Source of the DNA: DATJPR01 sp963752915
GTDB taxonomy: Bacteria > Bacteroidota > Ignavibacteria > UBA10030 > UBA6906
Length of the DNA: 64,000 nt
Direction: 5' to 3'
Assembly (NCBI GenBank): GCA_963752915.1
Contig: CAVVZZ010000002.1
Location: 434,001-498,000, forward strand
Part shown: positions 17,688 to 26,853 of the stretch, one piece after another
How the letters are laid out: the number at the start of each line of letters is the position of its first letter
Position numbering within the stretch: position 1 is the first letter of the stretch
Translations under genes and position numbers: made by a program
The notes under the pieces: model-generated
What the model was told of the DNA's origin: nothing
Seen by the model: only the letters and a program-made list of their open reading frames with translations
The model's database searches: none

Positions 17688-19130
17688 TCAATTTATCATT
17701 GAATCGATCAGGACTCCCCCTCCGTCATAGATGTCGATCGCCACCGGCACTGATCCGTCGAACCGGTGCGTGGCGCAGGAAAAGCAGGGGTCATACGCCC
17801 GGATGGCCATCTCGATGCGATTCATGATCCCCTGATCATACTTCCCGTTCTTGATGAGGGATGTAGCGGCTTGTTTCACAGACATGTTGATCGGCGCGTT
17901 ATTATGCGTCGTCCCGACGATCAGGTTGACCTTTGTCAGGATTCCGTTTTCGTCGGTCGTGTAGTCATGGATTAACGTCCCACGCGGCGCTTCCACACAG
18001 CCGATTCCGCGGGCCGCGCGCGGCGTGGCCTTCGTGCGGGTTTCGACGCTGACGATCTCGGGATCGTCGAGGATCCTGATCGCATTCTCGGCATTGTAGA
18101 GCAGCTCGATCAGCCGCGCCCAGTGGTAGAGGAGCGTCAATTGCGCCGGACGACCGAAGAGCGAGCGGAATTCCTCCAGTTCCGCCTGCGCCAGCGGTGT
18201 CGGTATACGGTCGCACACATTCATGCGGGCCAGTGTGTTCGATCGATAGATGCCGTTGGGGCGATCGAGCTCCATGGAAAACGCTCCTGCACCCTTGGCG
18301 TAGGGAAATTTCATGTAGCTCCACGGCTCAATGTGTTCGCTGATATGGTCGGCGTATTGCGCATACGGGAAATCGACGAACGACCCATCCTTTGCCATGA
18401 GCCGGAGCTTCCCGTCGTACACATCGAGATCCCCGCGATCGTTGACGGTCCCGAGAAAACCGGTTTCGATCACACCAAAGGTTTTGATGACATCGAGATA
18501 CCGGGGGAAGATATTCTCTTTTGCGAAGGCAATGGAGAATTTCGCCAGATCCAGGCATTCTTCCGCCATCGTTTTGACCTGGTCGCGCTCCTGCGGAAGC
18601 AGCGGCTTGCTGAACCCACCAGGCACCGAAGCGTCAGGGTGAATCGACTTTCCCGCGATGATTTCCAGCATCCGCGCCCCCATTTGTCGGACGCGCACAA
18701 CTCTGCGCGCGACATCCGGCACCTTCGCGAGGATCCCCAGGACGTTGCGCGTCGCTGGATCGGCGTCCGGACCAAGGATGAAGTCTGCGCCCGCAAGGAA
18801 ATAGAAGTGGAGAATGTGCTCTTCAATGTATGAGATGCTGTTGCAGAGTTCTCTGAGCTTTTTCCCTCCTGGCGGAGGTTCGACGCCGAACACGGCATCA
18901 CATGCCTTGCTTGACGCAAGGTGATGCGACCATGGACAGACGCCGCAGATCCGGGTGACAATGCGGGGCATTTCCTCCGCAGGTCTTCCGACACAGAACT
19001 TTTCAAAGCCACGGAGCTCGATCACATTGACGCGGGTTTCCTGGACGTTTCCGGACTCATCGAGTTGAATCGTGACCTTTGCATGCCCCTCGATACGGCT
19101 GACCGGCTGAATGACAAGGGTCTTTGTCAT
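17688..19130 (-). CDS. mvhA: [NiFe]-hydrogenase large subunit, group 3 (MvhA-like), operon 1
   Basis: A 480-residue catalytic subunit. The four nickel-binding cysteines are present: Cys62 and Cys65 in TRICGVCPWSHH, Cys449 and Cys452 in DPCFSCATH. A 25-residue tail follows His455 and is the expected target of the maturation protease encoded next. The subunit oxidises or evolves H2 in the cytoplasm. The sequence type (VSRIEGHAKV start, RGIGCVEAPRGTLIHDY) fits the group 3 Mvh/F420-non-reducing class. The start overlaps the small-subunit stop by four bases (ATGA). Confidence 0.92.
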   Translation of the reverse strand: MTKTLVIQPVSRIEGHAKVTIQLDESGNVQETRVNVIELRGFEKFCVGRPAEEMPRIVTRICGVCPWSHHLASSKACDAVFGVEPPPGGKKLRELCNSISYIEEHILHFYFLAGADFILGPDADPATRNVLGILAKVPDVARRVVRVRQMGARMLEIIAGKSIHPDASVPGGFSKPLLPQERDQVKTMAEECLDLAKFSIAFAKENIFPRYLDVIKTFGVIETGFLGTVNDRGDLDVYDGKLRLMAKDGSFVDFPYAQYADHISEHIEPWSYMKFPYAKGAGAFSMELDRPNGIYRSNTLARMNVCDRIPTPLAQAELEEFRSLFGRPAQLTLLYHWARLIELLYNAENAIRILDDPEIVSVETRTKATPRAARGIGCVEAPRGTLIHDYTTDENGILTKVNLIVGTTHNNAPINMSVKQAATSLIKNGKYDQGIMNRIEMAIRAYDPCFSCATHRFDGSVPVAIDIYDGGGVLIDSMIN

Positions 19131-20068
19131 GAGGTTTTTCCTCCTTTGCCCGCTGCCGGTCGCAGCCGGCCCTGCGCGCCCGCGTAGCGGTTAAACGTCG
19201 CCGCGCGATCAATGACCAGCCGCGGGTCCAGACCGACCGAGGCGAGAGTACCCATCATATCGACCATCGGGTTCGCGTCATCCGAAAGCGGACCAAAGCA
19301 GCCCCGGCATGGCATGTACGCCTTGATGCACCGGGGAATTCCTTCATGCCCCCCGCACCCTGTTCTCGTCACGGGGCCCAGACAGAGAAATCCCTGCTCC
19401 ATGATGCATGCCATCGAAGAGAGTGGCGCACCCGGCGTAAATGCAAGCGGTTCCAGAGGACGTTTGAGCGCCGTGAGCGATTTCTTTTCCCGCATGGTGG
19501 GGCAATCGTCACACACGCTTTTCCCGCCGAGGGAAAACGGCCTCCCTTCGAGGAGGGCGGACACTGCATCGGCAAAGATCTCCGGTGTCGTTGGACAGCC
19601 GGGGAGTTCGAGATCGACCTGGACAACCTCACGAAGGGCGTAGACCCGATCGGTTAAGGGCGGAAGCTGCTCACCGGGGATGCCGTCAGGCTCGGTGGAG
19701 ATTGATCCGCGGTACACCGTGTCAAACAGGTCCTCCAGCGTCGATAGATTGGCGAGCGCGGGGATGCCGCCAAAGCACGCACATGACCCCATCGCAATCA
19801 GCGTTTTGCATTGCTTCCGCATCTCCTGCGCGATCAGCCTGTGTTCTTCGTTTCTGATCCCTCCCGTGATGATCCCGATGTCTGCCTCGGGAATGTGCAT
19901 CTCCTTCTGCTCGCCCGTCTGACCGTAGAGCTTGTGGTCCATGATGACAGGCATGTGAACGATTTCAAGTTTCGATAGTATCTCGAGCAGCGGCTCGCCA
20001 AGGTCGAGAATGGAGACCTCGCATCCTGCGCAGATTGTTAACCATTCCTGAGCAAGTCGGATTGCCAT
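19127..20068 (-). CDS. mvhG: [NiFe]-hydrogenase small subunit (MvhG-like), operon 1
   Basis: A 313-residue iron-sulfur subunit of the NADH-ubiquinone oxidoreductase 20-kDa/hydrogenase small subunit family. It has the proximal-cluster CxxC at residues 13-16 (TICAGCEVS), the GSCACFGGIP segment, PGCPTTPE, and a Cys-rich C-terminal half (CLGPVTRTGCGGH, CRGCFGP) for the medial and distal clusters. There is no Tat signal, so the enzyme is cytoplasmic. It passes electrons from the nickel site to MvhD and HdrA. It starts 12 bp behind the MvhD stop and overlaps the large subunit. Confidence 0.92.
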   Translation of the reverse strand: MAIRLAQEWLTICAGCEVSILDLGEPLLEILSKLEIVHMPVIMDHKLYGQTGEQKEMHIPEADIGIITGGIRNEEHRLIAQEMRKQCKTLIAMGSCACFGGIPALANLSTLEDLFDTVYRGSISTEPDGIPGEQLPPLTDRVYALREVVQVDLELPGCPTTPEIFADAVSALLEGRPFSLGGKSVCDDCPTMREKKSLTALKRPLEPLAFTPGAPLSSMACIMEQGFLCLGPVTRTGCGGHEGIPRCIKAYMPCRGCFGPLSDDANPMVDMMGTLASVGLDPRLVIDRAATFNRYAGAQGRLRPAAGKGGKTS

Positions 20069-20080
20069 GAGCGTCTCCTT

Positions 20081-20554
20081 TCAGGAGGACGGAAGTGTTG
20101 CCTTGACATGCCCTGCTGCTGTGTCCTGTGCCGCACCACGATACGGACTCGGGCCGACCTTTCTTACCTGCTCGACCATCTCGGAGACGACCTGACCGAA
20201 CCGCTGCCCTTCCGCCGCCGACACCCACTCCAGACGGAAGCGTTCAGGCTCCAGGCCGAAGTCTTCGAGCATGAGATCGACCGCGTCGGCACGCGATTTC
20301 GCACGGAGATTGCCCTCGATATAATGGCAATCTCCCGGATGGCATCCACAAACGAGAACGCCATCCGCCCCGCGCAAAAGAGCGTCAATGACCAGGCTGG
20401 TTTGGATCATCCCTGAGCATTGGACCCTGATAATCCGTGCGTTCGGCGGATACTGTACGCGCGATGTCCCCGCGAGGTCCGCACCCGTGTACGAGCACCA
20501 GTAGCAGCAGAACGTGATGATCAATGGCTCGAACGATTCACTGTCGGTCGGCAT
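20081..20554 (-). CDS. mvhD: MvhD-type hydrogenase iron-sulfur subunit, operon 1
   Basis: A 157-residue protein of the MvhD family, which carries a [2Fe-2S] cluster and connects the hydrogenase to HdrA. The cysteine pattern is typical: FCCYWCSYTGADLAGTSR, then VQCSGMIQ, then CGCHPGDCHY. The true start is the ATG at 20554, with a GAGAGGA site; codons upstream belong to the end of the HdrA gene. In Qmo complexes an MvhD-like domain is fused to the end of QmoB; here it is a separate gene directly behind the HdrA fusion. Confidence 0.9.
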   Translation of the reverse strand: MPTDSESFEPLIITFCCYWCSYTGADLAGTSRVQYPPNARIIRVQCSGMIQTSLVIDALLRGADGVLVCGCHPGDCHYIEGNLRAKSRADAVDLMLEDFGLEPERFRLEWVSAAEGQRFGQVVSEMVEQVRKVGPSPYRGAAQDTAAGHVKATLPSS

Positions 20555-20565
20555 ACGAATTCCTC

Positions 20566-23500
20566 TCAGAACGTTTCCAATGCGGCCGTCACCTCCGCCG
20601 CAAGCATTTCCGGCCGGAAGTGCCATACAAAGATCCCTTTCTTCGGACACGTGGCCATGCAGGTCCCGCATCCCTTACAAAGCGATTCGTTGACCTGTGC
20701 GCGTTTCCGGACTTTCCCGTCTGTGATGTATTCGATCAGCGAAAGCGCTTTGTACGGACACGTGTCTATACAATAGGCACATCCGTCACAGTTCTCTTCC
20801 ACAACATGTGAAACGATGGGCTCAAGATCGATTTGATCCTTCGAGAGAATCGTCGCCGCCCTCGCGGCAGTCCCGAGTGCCTGGGAAATGGCTTCGTCCA
20901 TTGCTAGAGGCGAATGGGCGTTGCCGCAAAGGAATATCCCTTCCGTCGCGAAATCAACCGGGCGCAGCTTCCGGTGCGCTTCAAGGAAGAATTTGTCCTC
21001 ACCAAGCGGAACTTTGAGCAGCTGTGCCAGTTCCTTGTTGCCCGAATTCGGAGTAGTTGCGGCGGCAAGGACCACGGTGTCAGCGAGCACTTGCACCGAC
21101 TCGCCGAGTGTGGCGTCGCGCACGACGATGGAGAGACGACCGTTGTGTTCCGTCACACGCGGCGGATCATCGTCAGCGAAGCGAATGAAGGACACGCCGA
21201 GTTTTCGCGCCTCCGTGAAATACGCATCGCGGAACCCATACGTTCGCATCTCGCGATAGAAGACCGCCACCTCTGCATCCGAATTGCGCCGTTTGAGCTC
21301 CAGGACATGTTTGATGGTCTCGGAGCAACATGTCCGGCTGCAATAGGGACGTTGCTCGCACCGCGAACCCACACACTGAACAAAGGCGACCGATTGCGAA
21401 TGAACCCGGCCGGCGCTCAACCGCTCTTCCCATTCGTCCGCGAGAAGCACTCTTGGATCTTGCTGGTACAAATACTCCGACGGTTTGTACGTCTCTGCGC
21501 CTGTCGCGACGATAATGACTCCGTGACGCACATCCACCACATCTCCGTTGCCCGAATGCATAACCCGCGAATGGAAGTTCCCGAGCGACCCATGGACCTC
21601 CGCGACCTTCCCGTTCGTATAGACATGGATATTGGTGTGGGACTCGACCCGCCCGACCAGATCGAGCAGTTTCTCCTTCGGGTCCACGCCATCCATCATG
21701 TAGCGGACCCGCCGCAAATATCCGCCCAGCACAGGCTCCCGTTCCACGAGGTGCACGGGGAACCCCTGTTCGGCCAGCTCGAACGCGGCGGTAAGTCCCG
21801 CGACCCCCCCACCGATGACGAGAGCCTCGTGGCGTACCTCCAGGGGATGCGCGTACAACGGTTCGTCCAGCTTCACTTTTGCGACAGCGATGCGCATGAG
21901 GTCGCGCGCTTTGACCGTGGCCTGCTCCGGTTCGTGCTGATGCACCCACGAACACTGATCCCGGATGTTCGCCATCTCGAAGAGAAACTGGTTCAGACCG
22001 GCTTCCTGAAGGGTATTGCGAAACAGTGGTTCATGCGTCCGCGGAGTGCATGAGGCGACAACAACGCGATTCAACTGGTGTTCCGCGATGATGGCTTTGA
22101 TGCGTTCCTGCGTGTCGTTGGAACACGTGTACAGATTGTTCTCGGCGTAGACCACGCCGGGAAGCGTCCGTGCGTATGCGACGACGTCCGGCACATTCAC
22201 GACGCCTCCGATGTTCGTGCCGCAATGACAGATGAAGACACCGACCCGTGGCTCCTGGCCGCGGACGTCAATTTCCCGAGGATACACTTTCGGTCGGATC
22301 AGGCTCCCCCGCACATCGTGGAGGAGGGCGAGGGCTTTTGCCGCCGCTCCCGAGCACTGGACCACGCTTTCCGGGATGTCCTTCGGTTCGGTGAACGGGC
22401 CTGCGACAAATATTCCTGGCCGTGAAGACTCGACAGGACTAAACGGAGAGGATTTGCAGAATCCGAACTCATTGAGTTCGATGCCGAATATTCGGGCGAT
22501 TTCAATGGAGTCTCGCGGCGGCTGCATGCCGATGGAGAGCACGACGAGATCATACTCCCGTGATGCCTTCTTTTCCTCTTCGTTGATGTAGGAGATCCGG
22601 AGATTCTGCGTCCCGGGGACCTCCTGAACCACCGGCACCCGACAGCGGATGTAGTTCACACCAAGTTTCTTTGCACTTTCAACGTATGCCTCAAACCCCT
22701 TCGCGTAGGCGCGGATATCCATGTAGTAGATGTCGCACCGCAGCTTCTCCCCCGCATCCTCCTTGGCGATGATCGCCTCTTTGGTGGCAAACATGCAACA
22801 CACGGCAGAGCAGTAGTTCCGTTCAGCATCCCGTGAACCGACGCATTGGATAAAGGCAATGCTCTTTGGGGGTTTCCTGTCGGATGGCCGGAGCACGTGG
22901 CCTTCGTAGGGACCCGACGGTGAGAGGATCCGTTCGAACTGCAGGGCGTTGACCACGTTGGGGAACTTCGTATAGCCCAGACGAACATTGGATGATGCAT
23001 CGAACGTTTCGTATCCGGGGGCAAGGATGATGGCCCCGACTTCCAGCGTTCTCTTCGAATCTTCCTGGTCGTAGTCGATCGCTTTCGGCCCGCACCGCCG
23101 TTCGCACTCACCGCACTCGATGCAACCGTCGATGTCCGCCGCGAGGCATCGCGAGGCTTCGGCGACGGCTTGTTCAGACGTGAATCCGAGGGCGACCTCG
23201 CGAAAATTATTCCAGCGTTCCGTCAATGGGAGCTCCGGCATCGCGACGCGCTTCCGGGCGGCCACTTCCTCCCGTAACCCGGCGAGCTGCTCACCGGTAA
23301 GTGGCTCCGGAACCACGGCAGCCGTCGGGCGACCGATCTGCTCTCCTGCGAGAAAACTGTTGATCGATCGTGCAGCACGCTTCCCTGCGGCGATGGCATC
23401 GATGACGTAGCTCGCACCGGTCACGGCATCTCCGCCTGCAAAGATCCCCTGGACATTCGTAGCCCCCGTTTCTGGATCGATGACGGCTGTGCCCGATTTC

Positions 23501-25023
23501 GACACCGCGATCCCCAGATGAAGCAGAAGCTCCTGTTGCGTCCGTTGTCCGAGCCCCGTGATCACCATATCGACCGGAATGATGAACTCTGAGCCGGGAA
23601 TCGGGACCGGCCTCCGTCGGCCGCTCGCATCGGGTTCCGCGAGCCGCATTCGGAGACACTCCATGTGTGACAGAATGCCTTCGTCGCCGATGAAGCGCTT
23701 CGGCAGTGTGAGAAATTCCAGCGAGATTCCTTCGCGTTCGGCGGCCGCAATCTCCTCATCCGCAGCGGGCATTTCCGTGCGTGTTCTTCGATAGACGATC
23801 GCCACCTTTTCGGCGCCGAGCCGCTTCACGGTCCGGGCACAGTCGATCGCGGTGTTTCCTCCCCCAATGATTGCGACATTCCGGCCAATCGGCAATCGTT
23901 CGCCGGTATTGACTGCCTGAAGGAATACAAGCCCGTCGGTGACACCCGGAAGGACTTCTCCCTCTGCCTCAAGCGCCAAACCTTCCTGGGCGCCAATCCC
24001 GAGGAACACCGCATCGTATTGCCCCGCGCGGAATTCGGTTCCCACCGGAGATTCGAGTTTGATCTGTACGCCGAGACGAGTGATCGCGTTGATTTCCTTC
24101 CGCAGAATGTCTCGCGGCAGCCGATATTCGGGAATTCCATACCGCAACATCCCTCCCGGCTCTTTCGCGGCTTCAAAGACGATGACGTCATGTCCTGATA
24201 ATGCAAGATCGTTCGCTGCTGCGAGCCCTGCGGGGCCAGCACCGATCACGGCAACCCTTTTTCCCGTTTTGGTAATGTGCGGTACGGGAAGAGCATCGAT
24301 ATCGACCTGGTCGGCGACAAAGCGCTTGAGATTACGTATAGAGAGCGGCTCGTCCAGTTGTCCACGGTTGCAGGCCTCCTCGCACGGGGCATAACAGACC
24401 CGTCCGCAGATCGACGGGAATGGGTTGACCTCCCTGTTCAGAAGATAGGCTTCGCGGAACCGATGTCCGGCGATATGCCTGAGATAGCCGGGAACGTTCG
24501 TATGCACGGGGCATCGTTGAGTACAGGCCGCGTTGCACGGACGCCGCCGATGCATTTCAATCGCTGCCTTGTTCGGCACTGCCTGGGGAAACAACGTGAA
24601 GATCGCCTTGCGTTCTGACAGCCCGACATCGAAATCGTTTTTGAGGACCACCGGACACCCCGCAAAACACAGGCCGCACCCGGTGCATTTGCTTTCGTCG
24701 ACATACCGCGCGCGACGGTGGACCACGACGGAGAAGTGCCCTGGTTCTCCCGCAACACTCTCCACATCGGAGAGCGTCAATATCTCGATGTCTTTGTGCC
24801 GGTCGACGCCGACCAACCGTGGGGCGATCGTGCACATGGCACAGTCGTTCGTCGGGAAGGTCTTGTCCAGCTGGGCCATGACACCCCCAATGGACGCCTT
24901 GGTTTCGACGATGTACGCCTTGATTCCGGATTCCGCAAGGTCAAGCGCCGCCTGGATCGCCCCAACTCCGCCGCCAACGACGAGGGCTGCGCCCACCTTC
25001 CCGTTGTGAGGATGATCAGTCAT
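20566..25023 (-). CDS. Giant HdrA - GltD/NfnB-like - HdrA flavoprotein fusion (1485 residues)
   Basis: Residues 1-140 are an HdrA N-terminal half: FAD motif VVGGGVGAIQAAL and a [4Fe-4S] site CTGCGLCFAGCP at 113-123. About 150-600 is a glutamate-synthase-small-subunit/NfnB-like module with cysteine clusters at 163-171 and 206-218, FAD motif GAGPAG (261-266), NAD(P)H motif GGGNTA (387-392) and GIFAGGDAV. After CIECGECERRC (634-644) the HdrA C-terminal half resumes (ICQ-like FIQCVGSRD, YCSAVCC). From about 925 a second HdrA starts (CHCGTNIGG, GGGVAG at 1071) and ends with two [4Fe-4S] motifs at 1412-1422 and 1449-1459. Three flavins and about six or more clusters are implied. The ATG overlaps the QmoC-like stop. 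Its likely role is confurcation or bifurcation among H2, NAD(P)H and a membrane acceptor. Confidence 0.9.
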   Translation of the reverse strand: MTDHPHNGKVGAALVVGGGVGAIQAALDLAESGIKAYIVETKASIGGVMAQLDKTFPTNDCAMCTIAPRLVGVDRHKDIEILTLSDVESVAGEPGHFSVVVHRRARYVDESKCTGCGLCFAGCPVVLKNDFDVGLSERKAIFTLFPQAVPNKAAIEMHRRRPCNAACTQRCPVHTNVPGYLRHIAGHRFREAYLLNREVNPFPSICGRVCYAPCEEACNRGQLDEPLSIRNLKRFVADQVDIDALPVPHITKTGKRVAVIGAGPAGLAAANDLALSGHDVIVFEAAKEPGGMLRYGIPEYRLPRDILRKEINAITRLGVQIKLESPVGTEFRAGQYDAVFLGIGAQEGLALEAEGEVLPGVTDGLVFLQAVNTGERLPIGRNVAIIGGGNTAIDCARTVKRLGAEKVAIVYRRTRTEMPAADEEIAAAEREGISLEFLTLPKRFIGDEGILSHMECLRMRLAEPDASGRRRPVPIPGSEFIIPVDMVITGLGQRTQQELLLHLGIAVSKSGTAVIDPETGATNVQGIFAGGDAVTGASYVIDAIAAGKRAARSINSFLAGEQIGRPTAAVVPEPLTGEQLAGLREEVAARKRVAMPELPLTERWNNFREVALGFTSEQAVAEASRCLAADIDGCIECGECERRCGPKAIDYDQEDSKRTLEVGAIILAPGYETFDASSNVRLGYTKFPNVVNALQFERILSPSGPYEGHVLRPSDRKPPKSIAFIQCVGSRDAERNYCSAVCCMFATKEAIIAKEDAGEKLRCDIYYMDIRAYAKGFEAYVESAKKLGVNYIRCRVPVVQEVPGTQNLRISYINEEEKKASREYDLVVLSIGMQPPRDSIEIARIFGIELNEFGFCKSSPFSPVESSRPGIFVAGPFTEPKDIPESVVQCSGAAAKALALLHDVRGSLIRPKVYPREIDVRGQEPRVGVFICHCGTNIGGVVNVPDVVAYARTLPGVVYAENNLYTCSNDTQERIKAIIAEHQLNRVVVASCTPRTHEPLFRNTLQEAGLNQFLFEMANIRDQCSWVHQHEPEQATVKARDLMRIAVAKVKLDEPLYAHPLEVRHEALVIGGGVAGLTAAFELAEQGFPVHLVEREPVLGGYLRRVRYMMDGVDPKEKLLDLVGRVESHTNIHVYTNGKVAEVHGSLGNFHSRVMHSGNGDVVDVRHGVIIVATGAETYKPSEYLYQQDPRVLLADEWEERLSAGRVHSQSVAFVQCVGSRCEQRPYCSRTCCSETIKHVLELKRRNSDAEVAVFYREMRTYGFRDAYFTEARKLGVSFIRFADDDPPRVTEHNGRLSIVVRDATLGESVQVLADTVVLAAATTPNSGNKELAQLLKVPLGEDKFFLEAHRKLRPVDFATEGIFLCGNAHSPLAMDEAISQALGTAARAATILSKDQIDLEPIVSHVVEENCDGCAYCIDTCPYKALSLIEYITDGKVRKRAQVNESLCKGCGTCMATCPKKGIFVWHFRPEMLAAEVTAALETF

Positions 25024-26189
25024 GCCGCGACGTTCTCCTTGTGGATGGGTTCGATGTGCTGTTGCGCCATGGCCCGCTCCTTCACCGCCTGGAAGTAGAG
25101 CGCGAGGGGACGATAGACGACGTGCGAGAGCTTTCCGAAGGGGAGCTCGATCACGATCAATGGGACGGCAATCGCTAGATGCACTGCGTAGGCAAAGTGG
25201 GTTGTCAGCGGAAGTTCCATGTATCGGAACACGTGAACGGCAAGCCCACTCAGGGCTGTGAGAAGGATCATCACAGGAAGGATCCAATCACTGAATCCGG
25301 AAATCGAGTGCATGTCCCCTTTCTTGCGTGCACGACGGATGATAATATCGAGAGAACCGCCCGCAAGCCCTACCGTGGCAATATAGCCGAGCCATCGTTG
25401 TGGATCTGTAATCGGATATATACTGTCGGTTTGAAACCATTTCAGGAAGAAGAGAAGCACGATGGTAATGATCCCGAACCCAATGACGATCCCCCAGTGG
25501 CGCGCCCATCGTTGTTTGTACGGTTTCCGTGGACAATCCCTCATCCGTCGTTGCGTGATGAGATGAAGGAACATCGTCCGGAGTTCGACCACGTAATGCC
25601 GCAGGGAGATGGGGGATGTCCCGTCTCGTCGCATGGTCAGACGATGCATGTGAATCACATTGAGGAGGATGATGAGAACCGGCAGGCAATAGACGGCGAT
25701 CGTAAAATAGATGATCGTGTCGAACATGTGCTCCAGTCCCATCGGTGTCGTGAGCAGGTCCGGGGCGGCGAGCTCGACGTAGTAGAGATGGTAGACCAGG
25801 GCGAGAGCAAGCACAAAGACGAAGGTGATGCCAAGCGCCCAGAGCTCCCAGGCCTTCGAGAGAAGCATCCTTGATGAAAGACCTGTCACGTCATACTGCG
25901 CGCTGAGGTAGCGACGCAAGGATGCCATAGATTCGCGGGGGTCCGCCTCCTGGGGACATGCAGCCGTACAATCCCCGCAATCATGGCACAACCAGGGTTC
26001 AAGACTTTCGTTCACAGTCGCCTTCAGTCCGAGGAGAACCCGTCGTAGCGGCCGACGGGGAAACGGCGCATGGTCGGTGGAAAGCTCACAGACGACGGAG
26101 CATGATCCGCAGTTGAGACAGGCGTTTGCATCAAAGCCGCCATACCGACGTACTTCATGGACCAATTGCGGTTCGACTAGCGTATTCAT
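25020..26189 (-). CDS. QmoC-like protein: HdrC ferredoxin domain fused to a haem b membrane domain
   Basis: A 389-residue protein, close to the size of QmoC of sulfate reducers. Residues 24-34 and 68-78 hold two [4Fe-4S] motifs (CLNCGSCSVVC and CHDCGDCTAAC), as in HdrC. About six membrane spans follow (near 117-137, 158-180, 231-250, 265-285, 303-320, 335-350). His180, 182, 319, 331, 337 and 356 are candidate haem b ligands, including the terminal LSHVVYRPLALYF block typical of NarI/HdrE/QmoC. It should pass electrons between HdrA and (mena)quinone. It is the first gene of operon 1. No HdrB (CCG domain) is present. Confidence 0.85.
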   Translation of the reverse strand: MNTLVEPQLVHEVRRYGGFDANACLNCGSCSVVCELSTDHAPFPRRPLRRVLLGLKATVNESLEPWLCHDCGDCTAACPQEADPRESMASLRRYLSAQYDVTGLSSRMLLSKAWELWALGITFVFVLALALVYHLYYVELAAPDLLTTPMGLEHMFDTIIYFTIAVYCLPVLIILLNVIHMHRLTMRRDGTSPISLRHYVVELRTMFLHLITQRRMRDCPRKPYKQRWARHWGIVIGFGIITIVLLFFLKWFQTDSIYPITDPQRWLGYIATVGLAGGSLDIIIRRARKKGDMHSISGFSDWILPVMILLTALSGLAVHVFRYMELPLTTHFAYAVHLAIAVPLIVIELPFGKLSHVVYRPLALYFQAVKERAMAQQHIEPIHKENVAA

Positions 26190-26853
26190 GGTAACGCCTT
26201 TCGGGAACATCCCAGGGTTGCCGCATGTTTCTGACGGTGAAGGAATGCTTTGCGGGATTTTCAGACAGGCGATTGAGGACAGCGCAGCGGAGAGGCTTGG
26301 TCGTCGGGTCGGAGCATGTGGGCTCCGAAAGAATGCTCGCATCCCTGCCAATTGTTTCCATGGAGCAACTCTCTGCGAACTGCCTGGAGGAGCAATCGTT
26401 GCTGCAGCGAAATCTTGGCGTACTAGGAGAAGCACTTCTGAGTGGGATCTCTCCGGCGTCTAAGGGCGACGTGCGCCGGGGGAAATCGGTGCAAGCTACG
26501 GTTTCAGGAGCGGTTTGTCAATATGGAGAAAGTGAACAGTGTCGATGGACACGCACGATACCTGCTATATTCTGAAGTTCACGAAGAGTGTTACTCAGGT
26601 ATGATTTCGGTCTAATGTCACCTTCGATACGTCTTGACTTCTGAGAATTGCAGCGGTACATTCGTTCACGGACAGCTATGCCAGGCTCGGGCAGAAACAC
26701 ATTTGGCCGCCGAGCGAGTTCGTGAAGCATTCCCACCCGGTCGACCTGCTGGTTTCTCCCTCGAGTCCTCTCCGCTGTGCCCCAGCCAATCGTCACGCGA
26801 GGATCAGCTCGGTCGACGATGAATTCGCTGTACTTCTTCGGAGGGGAGACACC
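26190..26853. other. Divergent intergenic region without a supported gene
   Basis: About 660 bases between the divergently oriented QmoC-like and phytanoyl-CoA dioxygenase genes. It must hold the promoters of both. Open frames are present on both strands (for example 26225-26575 plus) but have no family-like sequence or convincing ribosome sites. A short segment at 26478-26495 resembles part of a cobalamin riboswitch but lacks the rest of the element. Confidence 0.55.

Noticed and set aside
26478..26520. GGGAAATCGGTGCAA, resembling part of a cobalamin riboswitch
   Set aside because: The distance to a possible B12-box-like CAGGAG is far too short and the remaining conserved blocks are absent; no B12-related gene follows on the plus strand.
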